Shown here piece by piece: positions 24,278 through 33,332 of a DNA stretch of 64,000 nucleotides (positions within the stretch are counted from its first letter, which is position 1; each line of letters starts with the position of its first letter). The stretch is from JAEUIX01 sp964611125 (GTDB lineage: Bacteria > Planctomycetota > Phycisphaerae > Phycisphaerales > UBA1924), in NCBI GenBank assembly GCA_964611125.1, contig CAZSZO010000014.1, positions 1-64,000 of the forward strand, in the 5' to 3' direction. Both the position numbers and the translations under genes were made by a program. Below the pieces are notes generated by a model. That model was not told the DNA's origin, made no database searches, and saw nothing but the letters and a program-made list of their open reading frames with translations.

Positions 24278-24466
24278 GACCGCCCCCCCACTCCGCCCCG
24301 TGCGCCCGCCCCATCTCCTCGGCGCCGCCCGCGCAGCTTCACACCAACACCGACAACATTCCTTGGCGCCAGGCGATGTGAATCTGACAGTTGATCAAGT
24401 AGGGCTCGGCGTCCGGGAGCGTTTCCCGGGCTCAGCCGCGCGACAACCTGCGTTCGGAGTCCACTC

Positions 24467-25411
24467 ATGCCCGCTCGTCACCATCGCTTCGGCCGGTTCG
24501 CAACCCCCGCGTGCGCCGCGCTGCTGATCGCCGCCGGCTCGATGGCTTTGATGCCCTCGGGCAGCAACGCCTACCCCGATTCCGACGCCCACGCTGAGCT
24601 GCCCGCCCAACTGACCCTCAACGGCGTCGTTCGCGACTTCCGCTGGCGCACCGAGGCCAACGGTCACACCGACTTTGAATGGCAGCCGACCGGCGGCTAT
24701 GGCCAGTACGTCGGCATGGTCGCCGATGACCTGGACGCCGACGGCAAGCCCGTCTTCGCCAGCACGGGCTTCAAGGTCAGTTCCGACGCCCGCGACTCCC
24801 AGGGCCGCAATCGCATGCCCGTCTCCAAGTCCTACATCAGCGCCCGCCAAGGCGATGTCGCCGGCAGCGTCTCCCGGTCCGCCGGCGGCGCCTCCCACAC
24901 CGCCGAGGCCTTCGCGCAGTGGTTCCGCGACGCCAGCGGCGTCAACCTGTCCAAGACCATCCCCCTGACCCTGGTCCGCCAGCCAGGCACCAACATCTAC
25001 ACCTTCAACGACCGCACCGACCCCACCTACGCCGGCCGCGGCGGCTTCTTCCCCGTCAACAGCGACCTCTACGGCAACTCGCCCGGCCAGAGCAAGAACT
25101 ACGGCTTCACCTTCGAGCTCTCGACCGAATTCGTCTACCGGCGCGGCTCCGGCCAGGCCTTTTCCTTCACCGGCGACGACGACGTCTGGGTCTTTATCGG
25201 CAACAAGCTGGTCATCGATATCGGCGGCGTTCACTCCGCCATCAGCCAGACGATCGAACTCGACCGCGTGAACTTCCTGGAAGACGGCCAGCGGTACCCC
25301 CTGAAGTTCTTCTTCGCCGAGCGGCACACGACGCTGTCCAACTTCCGCATCGATACGACCATCAACCTGCAGAACGCCGCGCTCCCCAGCACCTCAGCGC
25401 TGTTCGACTAA
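24467..25411 (+). CDS. Secreted fibro-slime domain protein, 314 aa
   Basis: Start ATG at 24467, with GGAG upstream. A signal peptide (CAALLIAAGSMALMPSGSNA) is followed by a complete fibro-slime domain: LTLNGVVRDFRWRTEANGH, AFAQWFRDASGVNLSKTIPL, GGFFPVNSDLYGNSPGQSKN, YGFTFELSTEFVYR, FTGDDDVWVFIGNKLVIDIG and YPLKFFFAERHTTLSNFRID. Matches to the family are stronger than in the upstream paralogue. No anchoring signal is seen at the C-terminus. A strong terminator follows at 25450. Function as surface or matrix protein is inferred. Confidence 0.85.
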   Translation: MPARHHRFGRFATPACAALLIAAGSMALMPSGSNAYPDSDAHAELPAQLTLNGVVRDFRWRTEANGHTDFEWQPTGGYGQYVGMVADDLDADGKPVFASTGFKVSSDARDSQGRNRMPVSKSYISARQGDVAGSVSRSAGGASHTAEAFAQWFRDASGVNLSKTIPLTLVRQPGTNIYTFNDRTDPTYAGRGGFFPVNSDLYGNSPGQSKNYGFTFELSTEFVYRRGSGQAFSFTGDDDVWVFIGNKLVIDIGGVHSAISQTIELDRVNFLEDGQRYPLKFFFAERHTTLSNFRIDTTINLQNAALPSTSALFD

Positions 25412-25449
25412 GTTCTGCCTGCCCGACCCGCCGCACCTGAGCACCCAAT

Positions 25450-25477
25450 CGCCCTCCCGCCGCCGGGAGGGCGTTTT
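25450..25477 (+). terminator. Intrinsic terminator after the fibro-slime genes
   Basis: CGCCCTCCCG (25450-25459) and CGGGAGGGCG (25464-25473) form a perfect 10-bp stem with a 4-base loop, followed by TTTT. Confidence 0.9.
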
Positions 25478-25546
25478 CATTGGCGCCGGCCGCCCAACCA
25501 GCCCCCACCCCCCAGGCCCCACCCCCCAGCCCCCAGCCCGCTTCGC

Positions 25547-26026
25547 TCAGCGATACCAGCGGTCCCCGCGCCAGCTCCGACGCTGTTCCGGCAGGAAGAA
25601 CACAAACGAGTCGTACGAATTGAAGCCGCGGACCGTCCGGTACCGCTCGATGCTCGCCCGCTCGGGCTCGGGCCACTGGTCGGATGCCGTGATCGCCTGC
25701 GCTGTCACCAGCGAGAGCGCCCCATCCCGGCGCGAGCCCTCGGGCCAGAGCCCCGGTTCCTCACCGCCCAGCGCCGCCAGCGTCTCGCCCGGCAGGAAGA
25801 GCGCCGATCGCCCCCCGGCGCCCCCACCCCCACCTCCACCAGAGCCCCCGCCCGCGAGTTCATTCCGCGCCGCCACCGGCGCCGCGCAGCCGCCGGCCGA
25901 GCACAGCATGCTCAGGATCCCCAGCAGAACCGCCCCAGCCGCGGCCCCGCCAACCCCCCGCCGCGCGGCCCGCGCACCGCGACCACACCCAAGTTCAACT
26001 CCGAGCGAAACGTCTGATGATGGCAT
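25547..26026 (-). CDS. Hypothetical membrane or lipoprotein, 159 aa
   Basis: ATG at 26026 is preceded by GAGGG and gives a normal N-terminus: a basic stretch, then a hydrophobic segment (AGAVLLGILSMLCSAGGCAA) that could be a signal with a non-canonical lipobox ending at Cys. A Gly-rich linker follows and then a soluble part with Trp and Tyr residues (RYRTVRGFNSYDSFVFFLPE). No family is recognised. It lies downstream of the FAD oxidoreductase on the same strand, 181 bp away. Confidence 0.55.
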   Translation of the reverse strand: MPSSDVSLGVELGCGRGARAARRGVGGAAAGAVLLGILSMLCSAGGCAAPVAARNELAGGGSGGGGGGGAGGRSALFLPGETLAALGGEEPGLWPEGSRRDGALSLVTAQAITASDQWPEPERASIERYRTVRGFNSYDSFVFFLPEQRRSWRGDRWYR

Positions 26027-26207
26027 GCGATCCCTCTCACGGGCGTCTCCGCCCGCGTGGCTTCCTGTGCCCTGACTATGCCCGCGCCCTCCGCACGCCG
26101 CCACCCCACAAGCCCTCGCCCCGGCGCCAAACCCCCAATCCGCCAACTCGCCCCACAAACGCCCTCCGTACAGCCGCCCGCGGCACGCCCGGTCCCGTCT
26201 GAGAACC

Positions 26208-27383
26208 TCAGACCACGACATCCCCGGGTGAGCCGCCGCCCACGAGCGCCGCTAGCGTCTCCTCCGCCAGCCCCAGCGACAGCGTCATGCCCATGCCCCC
26301 CGCCCCCGTCACGATCCACACCCCGGGCAGCGGCTGCCGGATGACCGCCGTCGCGCCCCCCATCTGCTTGGCGTAGACCCCGTGCCAGCGCTGCGCAATC
26401 CGCAGGTCCGGCGCGCCGAAAAACTCGCGCAGATACGCCATGATCAGCCCGTCGATCTCCTCCTGGTCGAACGGCTCCGCGGCCGCCCCACCGTACTGGT
26501 GCGAGTCGCCGATCACCAGTTCCCCCAGCCCGTTCTGCGCCACCACCACGTGGATCCCCAGTTCGCACCAGCGCGGCATGCTCTGCTCCAGCCGGGCCGC
26601 CAGCGCCGGCAGCGACGGGCACTCGCGAAAGCACGGATAGTGCCGCAGCGTCAGCCCCGCCGCCAGGTGCGGGCCCATCCGCCATCCGCCCGGCTGCGCG
26701 GCGGTGCGGAGCATCTGCAGCTTGCACGCCTGCAGCCCGCAATCCGATAACGCCTCCGGGAACAGCGTCCTCAGATCATCCCCGGGGCAGACCACCACAT
26801 GCCCGGCGCTCCAGCCCCCGCCGTCAGCGGTCATGACCAATCCCGGCTCCACCCGCGTCACCGGCGAGCCAAAGGCCAGCTCCACCCCCATCGCCTCGCG
26901 CAGCCAACCCGGAATCACCCGGATCGCCTCGCGCGGGTCGACGCACGCCTCGCTGGCGGAGAACATCGCCCCGCGCAGGCCGTCGCGCTTCAGCCCGGGG
27001 CTGCGCTGCAGAGTCGCCGCGGGCGAGAGCCACTCCCCGCCGCGCTGCTCGCGCCCGAACCGCTCCAGGCACTCGCGCAGCACGGCCTCCTCGTCCTCGT
27101 AATACGCGGCGTGCAGCGAGCCGCACGGGCTGCAGAAGAACCCCGCGCGGGTCGACAGTTCGAGCCACACCTCGCGCGAGCGCATGGCCCGCCTATGCAG
27201 CGCGGGGGGCCCCTGCCCCACCGGCCACACCATCCCGAAGTTCCGCACCGAGGCGCCGGTGACGCCCACCGAGCGGTCGGCCCGGTCGATCAGCGCCACC
27301 GAGAGGCCCCGCCGCGCCGCCGCCAGCGCGTGCGCGAGCCCGACGATCCCCGCCCCGACGACTACGACATCAACCCTCGACAT
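26208..27383 (-). CDS. TIGR03364-type FAD-dependent oxidoreductase (PbfD-like), 391 aa
   Basis: ATG at 27383 is preceded by GGAGG. The N-terminus holds the dinucleotide-binding motif VVVGAGIVGLAHALAA (residues ~6-21), followed by GVTGASVRNFGMVWP, a feature of the TIGR03364 subgroup of DadA/glycine-oxidase-like enzymes. The C-terminus shows VWIVTGAGGMGMTLSLG, the flavin-contacting stretch. Members of this subgroup occur in phosphonate gene sets and at least some oxidise N-alkylated aminoethylphosphonate to release phosphonoacetaldehyde or the amine. A PbfA-like enzyme lies 6 kb away (33333-34709). Substrate is inferred from family; other amines are possible. Confidence 0.8.
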   Translation of the reverse strand: MSRVDVVVVGAGIVGLAHALAAARRGLSVALIDRADRSVGVTGASVRNFGMVWPVGQGPPALHRRAMRSREVWLELSTRAGFFCSPCGSLHAAYYEDEEAVLRECLERFGREQRGGEWLSPAATLQRSPGLKRDGLRGAMFSASEACVDPREAIRVIPGWLREAMGVELAFGSPVTRVEPGLVMTADGGGWSAGHVVVCPGDDLRTLFPEALSDCGLQACKLQMLRTAAQPGGWRMGPHLAAGLTLRHYPCFRECPSLPALAARLEQSMPRWCELGIHVVVAQNGLGELVIGDSHQYGGAAAEPFDQEEIDGLIMAYLREFFGAPDLRIAQRWHGVYAKQMGGATAVIRQPLPGVWIVTGAGGMGMTLSLGLAEETLAALVGGGSPGDVVV

Positions 27384-27447
27384 GCTCGCCTCCACGCTCG
27401 CCTCTCGTCGGCAGTCTACTGACCGTCCGCAGAGAGTGGCCGCCCGC

Positions 27448-27488
27448 AAAAACAAAGCGGCCCCGCGACAGGGTTGTCACGGGGCCGC
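27448..27488 (-). terminator. Terminator of the large dockerin-like protein gene
   Basis: GCGGCCCCGCGAC (27457-27469) and GTCACGGGGCCGC (27476-27488) form a near-perfect stem; on the minus strand CTTTGTTTTTG follows. It separates this gene from the FAD oxidoreductase downstream. Confidence 0.85.
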
Positions 27489-27561
27489 GGAGGTTTCCAG
27501 ATCAGATGGCTCTCACTTGAGTCTCAGCGGGGCGCAGTTGGCTGTTCCAACTGAACCCGGC

Positions 27562-30500
27562 TTAGCAGCCGCCGCCCGAAGAGAAGTAGACCGAGATGTA
27601 GGTCGAGAGGTCATCCGGATCCTCGACGCTGTTGCCGTCGAAGTCGAGTTCGCAGGTCGGATCGAAGAAGCAGGCGATGGCGTCGGAGAGGTCGTCGGGG
27701 TCGACGTTGCCGTCGAAGTTGTAGTCAGCCTCGCAGACGTCGGTGCCGATCTGGCCGGCGAAGGCGATCTCGTTGATCGCCCAGTACCCGGCGCCCGCCT
27801 CCACAGAGCTGTCCACGAAGCGGACGCGCACCGTCTGAGCGCCCGCGGCGTTGTTCAGCTGAACCGTGACGACCTCGTCAGGGTTGCTGGGCTTGTTGGC
27901 GGAGGTCCAGTCGAGGACCGTCGTCCAGGTGGCTCCGGCGTTGAAGGAGACCTCAGTCTTCGAGCTGTGGCCGACCTCGTTGAGCCAGCCCGACCGGAAC
28001 GACAGGGTCAGCGTGCCGGGGTTGATCACGCGGACATCGAAGTCCGGGGAGGTGAGCGTCGCGGTCCCCGGGCAGCCGAGCTGGCCGAAATCCGAAACGT
28101 ACGCGGTGCGGGAGCTGAAGCCGCTCCGGGCGCCGCCGCCGGCGCGGGCCCAGGCGTCAGTCAGCCACGCGCCCCAGCCCTGGAAGTCAGGCTGGCCGCC
28201 GCAGGTGGCGGTATCGATGGTGTTGGTCGCGACGTACCCGCTGAGCTGCTGGGCCACGGTCGAGTAGTAGATGCAGAGCGTCGTCGGGGGCTGCTCGGTC
28301 GGGGCGGTCTGCAGGGCCGTGGGGTTCTCGAAGCCTTCGGTGTAGGTGGTGTTGCCATCGATCTTGAGGGCCAGGTTGTCCACCGCCCACCACCAGTCGT
28401 TGCGGGCCTTGGTCATGCCGAACTCGAACTTGACCCTGGTCGCGCCCGCTGGCACCTGCAGCTCGCTGCCGGTGAAGATCAGGTGGGCGTTGGTGTCATC
28501 CGGGCGGAAGTTGGGGCTGTTGCGGTCCGAGTCCCAGTTCAGGATCTGCACCGTGCCGACGGGGCCGGACTCGTTGGAGTAGATGGCCTTGATGCTGGCC
28601 GTCTGGTTGTTCTGGTTGGTGCCGATGCCCGTGGCCTGCGTGGCCAGGGGGTTCACGCCGTCGTCGAAGCCCTCGGGGCGCCAGGACGAATCGAGCTCGA
28701 AGGCGATCGTCGAGAACGACGCGGGCAGCGGGATCTCGGGCGAGGTCAGGAAGGCGTCAAAGAGCGACTGGTTGTTGCCCTGGTCATCCCACTCATCGGG
28801 GTCGGCGATGGCCACGAAGCCGCGGGCGTTGGTGAACTCCGAGCGACCCTGATCGTCAACATTCGTGCTCCACCACTCACGGTTGGCGAACGACCAGCCG
28901 CGCCACTCGGGGCGGCCGCAGACCTGCGCGCAGCCGATGGGATCAAAGTTCGACTCGGTCCAACCGGCGGGGCCGTCGGGCGACCACGGCGTGAAGCAGG
29001 GGGCGTAGTCGATCGAGGGGGCGAGGGCGAAGACGTTCGGGCGAACGATCTCGGTGGCGACGGTCACATCGACCACGCCCTGGAAGACGCGCAGGTCGTC
29101 GATCGCCCACCACCAGTTGTTGCCCGCCACATAGGTGAAGTGCAGAGCGACCGAGGTCGCCGCGGGCGGAACCTGCAGGGGAACGTTCAGCGCCTCGGAA
29201 AGGGCCGTGGGCTTGAAGTTGGGGTTGCGGGCGCCGCTGGGGAGGAACTCGTTGGACTCAAAGCGGAGGACCTCGACCGTCTGCAGACCCGAGGGGGTCT
29301 GGTAGTCGGCCGTGATCACGCCGGTCTGGGCCGGCTCGGCGCGCCAGGAGTTGTCGAAGCCCAGGACCAGCGTGTTGCCCTGGCGGCGCGAGATGTTGAT
29401 CGCGGGGATGTTCATCGTGGTCCGGAGCGTGCCCGAATTGGGGTTCAGGTCGGTCCACTCGTCGCCGTCAGCCACCGCGATGATGCCGTCACCCAGGAAG
29501 AACTGGCCGCGGCTCTGACCACCCTCGCAGTTCCAGAACGGCACCGTCGTGAACGACCAGCCCGCCCAGTCGGGGACGCCGCCGGTGCTGCCCGCGTCGA
29601 CATCAACGGTGATGCCGTTGGGGCCCGTGCGGGTGTAGACCGGCACGGTGCAGTAGGCCTGGGCGCAGGGGAGGTTCGTCTCATCGAAGGGGGGGAGCAG
29701 GACCACCCGGTCGAAGTTTTCGCTGAAGAGCGCGATCGGAGAGGCGGTCGAGCTCAGGACCAGGTTGTCCACCGCCCACCACCAGTCGTTGCCGGCGTTG
29801 GTCAGGCTGAACTCAAACCGCACCGCCGTGGCGTCAGCGGGGGGAAGAAGGCTGGAAGCGCTCAGCGTCACGGCCTCGTTGGTGTTGTCGCCGTGGAAGA
29901 AGGGGCCAGCGGGGTTCGAATCCCAGTGCAGCACCTCGACCGTCTGCTCGCCGGCCGGGGTGGTGTAGATCGCGACAATGCGGCCCGTCTGGTTGTTGGT
30001 GCCGTCGGCATCATCGAAGCCCTCGGGCCGCCAGCTGGAGGCCAGCGAGAGCGACAGGGAGCCCAGATCGGCGCCGGCGAGGCCGATCGACGGGGTCGTC
30101 ATGAACGTGTTGTAGAAGCCGCAGTTGACGACGGGGCCGCCCTTGTCATCCCACTCGTCGGGATCGGCGACCGCCACGTTGCCCGAGGCCAGGGTGAACT
30201 GGCTGCGGTTCTGGTCGCCCGCGACGCGGACCCAGAAATCGCGATTCACGAACGACCACCCCTCCCACTCCCGGACGCCCGCGCCGTTGAGGCAGGTGGG
30301 GTTGCAGAAGAAGGTGTTGGTGCACAGAGCCTGGGGGCCGCCCACGCGGCAGTAGTACGTCGGCACGCCGCAGAGATCGACCGACCAAGAGCCGGTCACG
30401 TTCGCGGGATAATCGATGTTCGCCGGGGGAACGTGCGTGAACACGCCGCCAGCCGCGCCACCGCAGGCGCCGGTGATCGTGGGGTCCTGGGACAGCTGGT

Positions 30501-30633
30501 CAAGGTTGGCGCCGTTGAAATCCTGGAACTGGTAAACAATCTGCGCCGAAGCGCTCAGCGGGATGGCCGCCAGCGCAGCGGCGGCGATACAGGCGGGCAG
30601 CGTCTTGCGCCATCGGGGGAGGGTCTGCGACAT
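27562..30633 (-). CDS. Secreted four-repeat protein with C-terminal dockerin-like pair, 1,023 aa
   Basis: ATG at 30633 follows GAGAGGAT and gives a signal peptide ending near AIPLSASAQ. Four large repeats of about 200-250 residues follow. Each holds a GWSF/GWGA aromatic motif and a RSQFT-like strand, the first three also an AVAD-DEWDD-type segment and an NWWWA(I/V)DDL-type end, resembling jelly-roll (concanavalin-like) domains. The last ~60 residues are two calcium-binding loops (DYNFDGNVDPDDLSDAI, LDFDGNSVEDPDDLS), a type I dockerin-like pair, and the protein ends SSGGGC. Dockerin-like tails with a terminal Cys are typical of Phycisphaerae secreted proteins and probably serve in sorting to the cell surface. 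Substrate unknown. Confidence 0.8.
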   Translation of the reverse strand: MSQTLPRWRKTLPACIAAAALAAIPLSASAQIVYQFQDFNGANLDQLSQDPTITGACGGAAGGVFTHVPPANIDYPANVTGSWSVDLCGVPTYYCRVGGPQALCTNTFFCNPTCLNGAGVREWEGWSFVNRDFWVRVAGDQNRSQFTLASGNVAVADPDEWDDKGGPVVNCGFYNTFMTTPSIGLAGADLGSLSLSLASSWRPEGFDDADGTNNQTGRIVAIYTTPAGEQTVEVLHWDSNPAGPFFHGDNTNEAVTLSASSLLPPADATAVRFEFSLTNAGNDWWWAVDNLVLSSTASPIALFSENFDRVVLLPPFDETNLPCAQAYCTVPVYTRTGPNGITVDVDAGSTGGVPDWAGWSFTTVPFWNCEGGQSRGQFFLGDGIIAVADGDEWTDLNPNSGTLRTTMNIPAINISRRQGNTLVLGFDNSWRAEPAQTGVITADYQTPSGLQTVEVLRFESNEFLPSGARNPNFKPTALSEALNVPLQVPPAATSVALHFTYVAGNNWWWAIDDLRVFQGVVDVTVATEIVRPNVFALAPSIDYAPCFTPWSPDGPAGWTESNFDPIGCAQVCGRPEWRGWSFANREWWSTNVDDQGRSEFTNARGFVAIADPDEWDDQGNNQSLFDAFLTSPEIPLPASFSTIAFELDSSWRPEGFDDGVNPLATQATGIGTNQNNQTASIKAIYSNESGPVGTVQILNWDSDRNSPNFRPDDTNAHLIFTGSELQVPAGATRVKFEFGMTKARNDWWWAVDNLALKIDGNTTYTEGFENPTALQTAPTEQPPTTLCIYYSTVAQQLSGYVATNTIDTATCGGQPDFQGWGAWLTDAWARAGGGARSGFSSRTAYVSDFGQLGCPGTATLTSPDFDVRVINPGTLTLSFRSGWLNEVGHSSKTEVSFNAGATWTTVLDWTSANKPSNPDEVVTVQLNNAAGAQTVRVRFVDSSVEAGAGYWAINEIAFAGQIGTDVCEADYNFDGNVDPDDLSDAIACFFDPTCELDFDGNSVEDPDDLSTYISVYFSSGGGC

Positions 30634-30979
30634 CGTGTGGATCCTCTCTTCTACGGAAGAAATCGGGTACAAACAGCCAGCGAGGCCGCGACGAATGCGG
30701 TCCGCTTACTGACGTGGGAGAAGCCTACCCCGCGATCGCGCAAGAATGGCTAGGGCTTCGTCAAGGCTTGGCCAACGCTGTGTGAAGATTGCTCCGAGTG
30801 CGCACTCACCGCGTCTGAACACAACCTTGGCGCGACCTTTGCATTTGGTCAGGTGAAACCCGCCCAACCGGCGATTAGTCTTGTGCTCCATGAAAACGGT
30901 CAGCACGGCCCTCTCTTGGGCTGTCTCCCGGGTTGGGGTGTCGCGCTCGTTTCAGCTCCGTTCTCCGAAAGGATTGCAC
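30634..30979. other. Divergent intergenic region, 346 bp
   Basis: The region lies between the dockerin-like gene (minus) and the prepilin-like gene (plus). It must hold promoters for both. I see no convincing -35/-10 pair and no gene. Confidence 0.5.
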
Positions 30980-31924
30980 ATGCTCTCCCACGCCAAGGGT
31001 CGGCACGGGTTCACCCTGATTGAGTTGCTGGTCGTGATCGCGATCATTGCGCTCCTGGTCGGCATCCTCCTCCCCAGCCTCAGCAGCGCCCGCAAGCTCG
31101 CCCGCGAGGCCAAGTGCAAGTCCCAGCAGAGCCAGATCTTTGTGGCATTGACCGGCTACTGCAACGACTTCAAGGAATACCACCACGCCAAGCGGCAGAA
31201 CTGGGGAGCGCGTTTCCGCAAGATCAACACCGGCGGTTCGTTCGACGCGCTCAACCTTCGCGCGGTCAAGCCTTACATCATCGCCGCCGAGCAGGTCGAT
31301 TACGCCTATTGGGGCGTCATCTACGACCAGTATCTTAACATCGAGATCCGTCCCGAGTGGTACCAGGGCCGCATGCCGACCTTCGTCTCGGGTTGGCAGG
31401 TTTGGAACTGCCCGGACGCCCAAACGATGGACCCCTACCCCGACCCACCGGAGTCTGGGCCGTTCAATCCCTACAACTTGTACCAAACCTATGGGTTCAA
31501 CGGGGTCGGGGTCGACTTGGACCTCGCCAACCAGCTCAAGCGAGCTGGCCTGAAGACGTGGTGGGTCCGTAAAGAAAACGTTGCTGGCACTGGCTTTGAC
31601 GGCCGGTCATCCGTCCCCGCAAAGCTCAGTTCCATTGCCCACCCTGCGCAGTTGATTGCCTACCAGGATGCGTTCGAGCACATGCTCGACGCCAACCGCG
31701 ACACGCTCAATGATCTGAGTCAGTACAATGATCAAGACTCGTCGATCGGGGCAGGGGAAGGCTCGGCTGACGGGAATTTTCTGAATTGGCGGCGCGAGTA
31801 TTTCCGGCACGGCAGCGGCTGCGTAACAACGTGGGGTGACGGGCACGTGAGCACGGTGGCCCGCGCCGAGTACAGCCCCTCCCTCCCCTGGTATACGGGG
31901 CTTCGCGACCCGCGGAATCCGTAA
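30980..31924 (+). CDS. Prepilin-type N-methylation protein (type II/IV pseudopilin-like), 314 aa
   Basis: ATG at 30980 is preceded by AAAGGA and gives a short leader KGRHG ahead of the prepilin peptidase/N-methylation motif GFTLIELLVVIAIIALL. The long helix continues through LLPSLSSARKLAREAKC. The ~270-residue globular C-terminal part ends with VTTWGDGHVSTVARAEY. Planctomycetes carry many such stand-alone prepilin-like proteins (H-X9-DG group and relatives), whose roles are mostly unknown. Its neighbours are secreted surface proteins. It likely enters the periplasmic face through a type II/IV-like assembly system. Confidence 0.85.
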   Translation: MLSHAKGRHGFTLIELLVVIAIIALLVGILLPSLSSARKLAREAKCKSQQSQIFVALTGYCNDFKEYHHAKRQNWGARFRKINTGGSFDALNLRAVKPYIIAAEQVDYAYWGVIYDQYLNIEIRPEWYQGRMPTFVSGWQVWNCPDAQTMDPYPDPPESGPFNPYNLYQTYGFNGVGVDLDLANQLKRAGLKTWWVRKENVAGTGFDGRSSVPAKLSSIAHPAQLIAYQDAFEHMLDANRDTLNDLSQYNDQDSSIGAGEGSADGNFLNWRREYFRHGSGCVTTWGDGHVSTVARAEYSPSLPWYTGLRDPRNP

Positions 31925-32049
31925 GTCACCAGACAATGCTAAGGGAATGAGAATCCTAGTCAGCAAAGTCGCCGATCTGGTAACTTGGGGTATCTTGGAA
32001 AGATAGGCTGCATGGCGCAGCCTTTACATCTTTCTGAAGGGGATACCGC

Positions 32050-33281
32050 ATGAAACCACGATTGTTGACCGCATCGATACTGCTCGTAATGTGTGGACAG
32101 GCCAGTGCGCAGTGTAACGCGCAATCCGATCGTCTCACGCCGCTATGTCAGGACGGGGCGGGAGACACATGTTCGCTCGGCTGCTACCAGACGGAAGCGG
32201 CCCAAGTGTGGGCTACAACGGCATCGTTAACTACCTCAGCCTAGGGACATCTGTGACATTGCGTAACGCCACATGCCGGACCACGCCTGTAACTAGCGCG
32301 ACAGCATTTGTAATCGCTAACCGCGTTGGTGTGTGCCCTTTGCCATCAGTCTGCCCGCCTGGCACGGCGTCCCAAAGCGCCATTGGTTTTGACCAAGCAA
32401 GAGTGTCGGTCGCCATTGGGTGGCCGAATGAATGCGAGGTCAGCCTTCCGTTTACGTCGAGCGTTGGCGGCACCTCGGGTGTCGCCAGGGCCCAGGCGTC
32501 TGAGCAGGGGGAATCTGTGTGTGTGGAGTCCTGGGGCAACATCTCCGCTGTTGCGAGATTTCAGCAGTTCCCGTTCAATACAGCGACCTTCTTGGCAAAC
32601 ACGAGCTCTTCAGCCGCGTTTCGGTGGGCCTGCGACCAGATCGACGCTGACGGGCCGCCCGTTGCAGACGTCGACATGTGCATCACTGGCTACGCCATTC
32701 AGATCAACTGCTTCGCATCCACTAGGGAGGGCCTACTCCTTTCGAGTGTTCTTGGCGCTCAGGTTCGAGCCACCAGCACCAACACAGGCAATCTTATCAG
32801 GAATTTCGGGCTCGTTCGACCATCGGACGGCTCGCCGATTCGGATCGGGGAAACATCATTTGATGTGCAGCAGGGCTTTGAGTTGACTGTCGAGGATGTG
32901 TTCATTTTTGGACCGGACCTCGACGGTAATGGATGCGTGAATCATCTCGACCGAAAAGAGCTCTCTCGGCTACTGGGCACGAACATCAACGACGTCGATT
33001 ACCGACTGAGGGTAGATCTCAATTATGACGGCGCTGTAAACCTCGACGACTGGATGGTCTATTGCCCGCAGTGGGTCGCCGCCCTACCGTGTTGCCCTGC
33101 GGACTACAACGCGGACTCGACGGTTGACCCGGATGATGTCGCCGACTTTGTGAGCGATTACTTCTCGCAGAACATTTCTGCTGATCTCGACTGCTCTGGG
33201 AGCTTGGATCCAGACGACCTTTCTGACTACATTTCACTGTATTATGCGAACATCGGACCTTGTCCCTGTCAGTGTCCCTGA
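32050..33281 (+). pseudogene. Secreted dockerin-like protein interrupted by a frameshift
   Basis: A signal peptide (MKPRLLTASILLVMCGQASA) begins at 32050 in one frame that stops at 32244. The rest of the protein, with the dockerin-like pair, reads in another frame from about 32145 to 33281. One base lost or a -1 slip between roughly 32170 and 32240 would join them. The C-terminal part holds two acidic EF-like loops (DYNADSTVDPDDVADFVS, DLDCSGSLDPDDLSDYIS) and an upstream EF-like pair (DLDGNGCVNHLDRKELS, DLNYDGAVNLDDWMVY). It ends in Cys/Pro (GPCPCQCP). No classical slippery heptamer is seen at the crossing. It is a pseudogene or a sequencing error. The gene is less G/C-rich than its neighbours. 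Confidence 0.6.
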
Positions 33282-33332
33282 TCGCCATGCTTCCCTCTGC
33301 CTGCGGCCGACCGAGGGTCGCTCGCAGGCTTT

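Noticed and set aside
27184..30753. Plus-strand open frame of 1,189 codons
   Set aside because: It is the antisense of the four-repeat dockerin-like protein; composition is Val/Gly/Arg-rich, with no ribosome site or recognisable domain.
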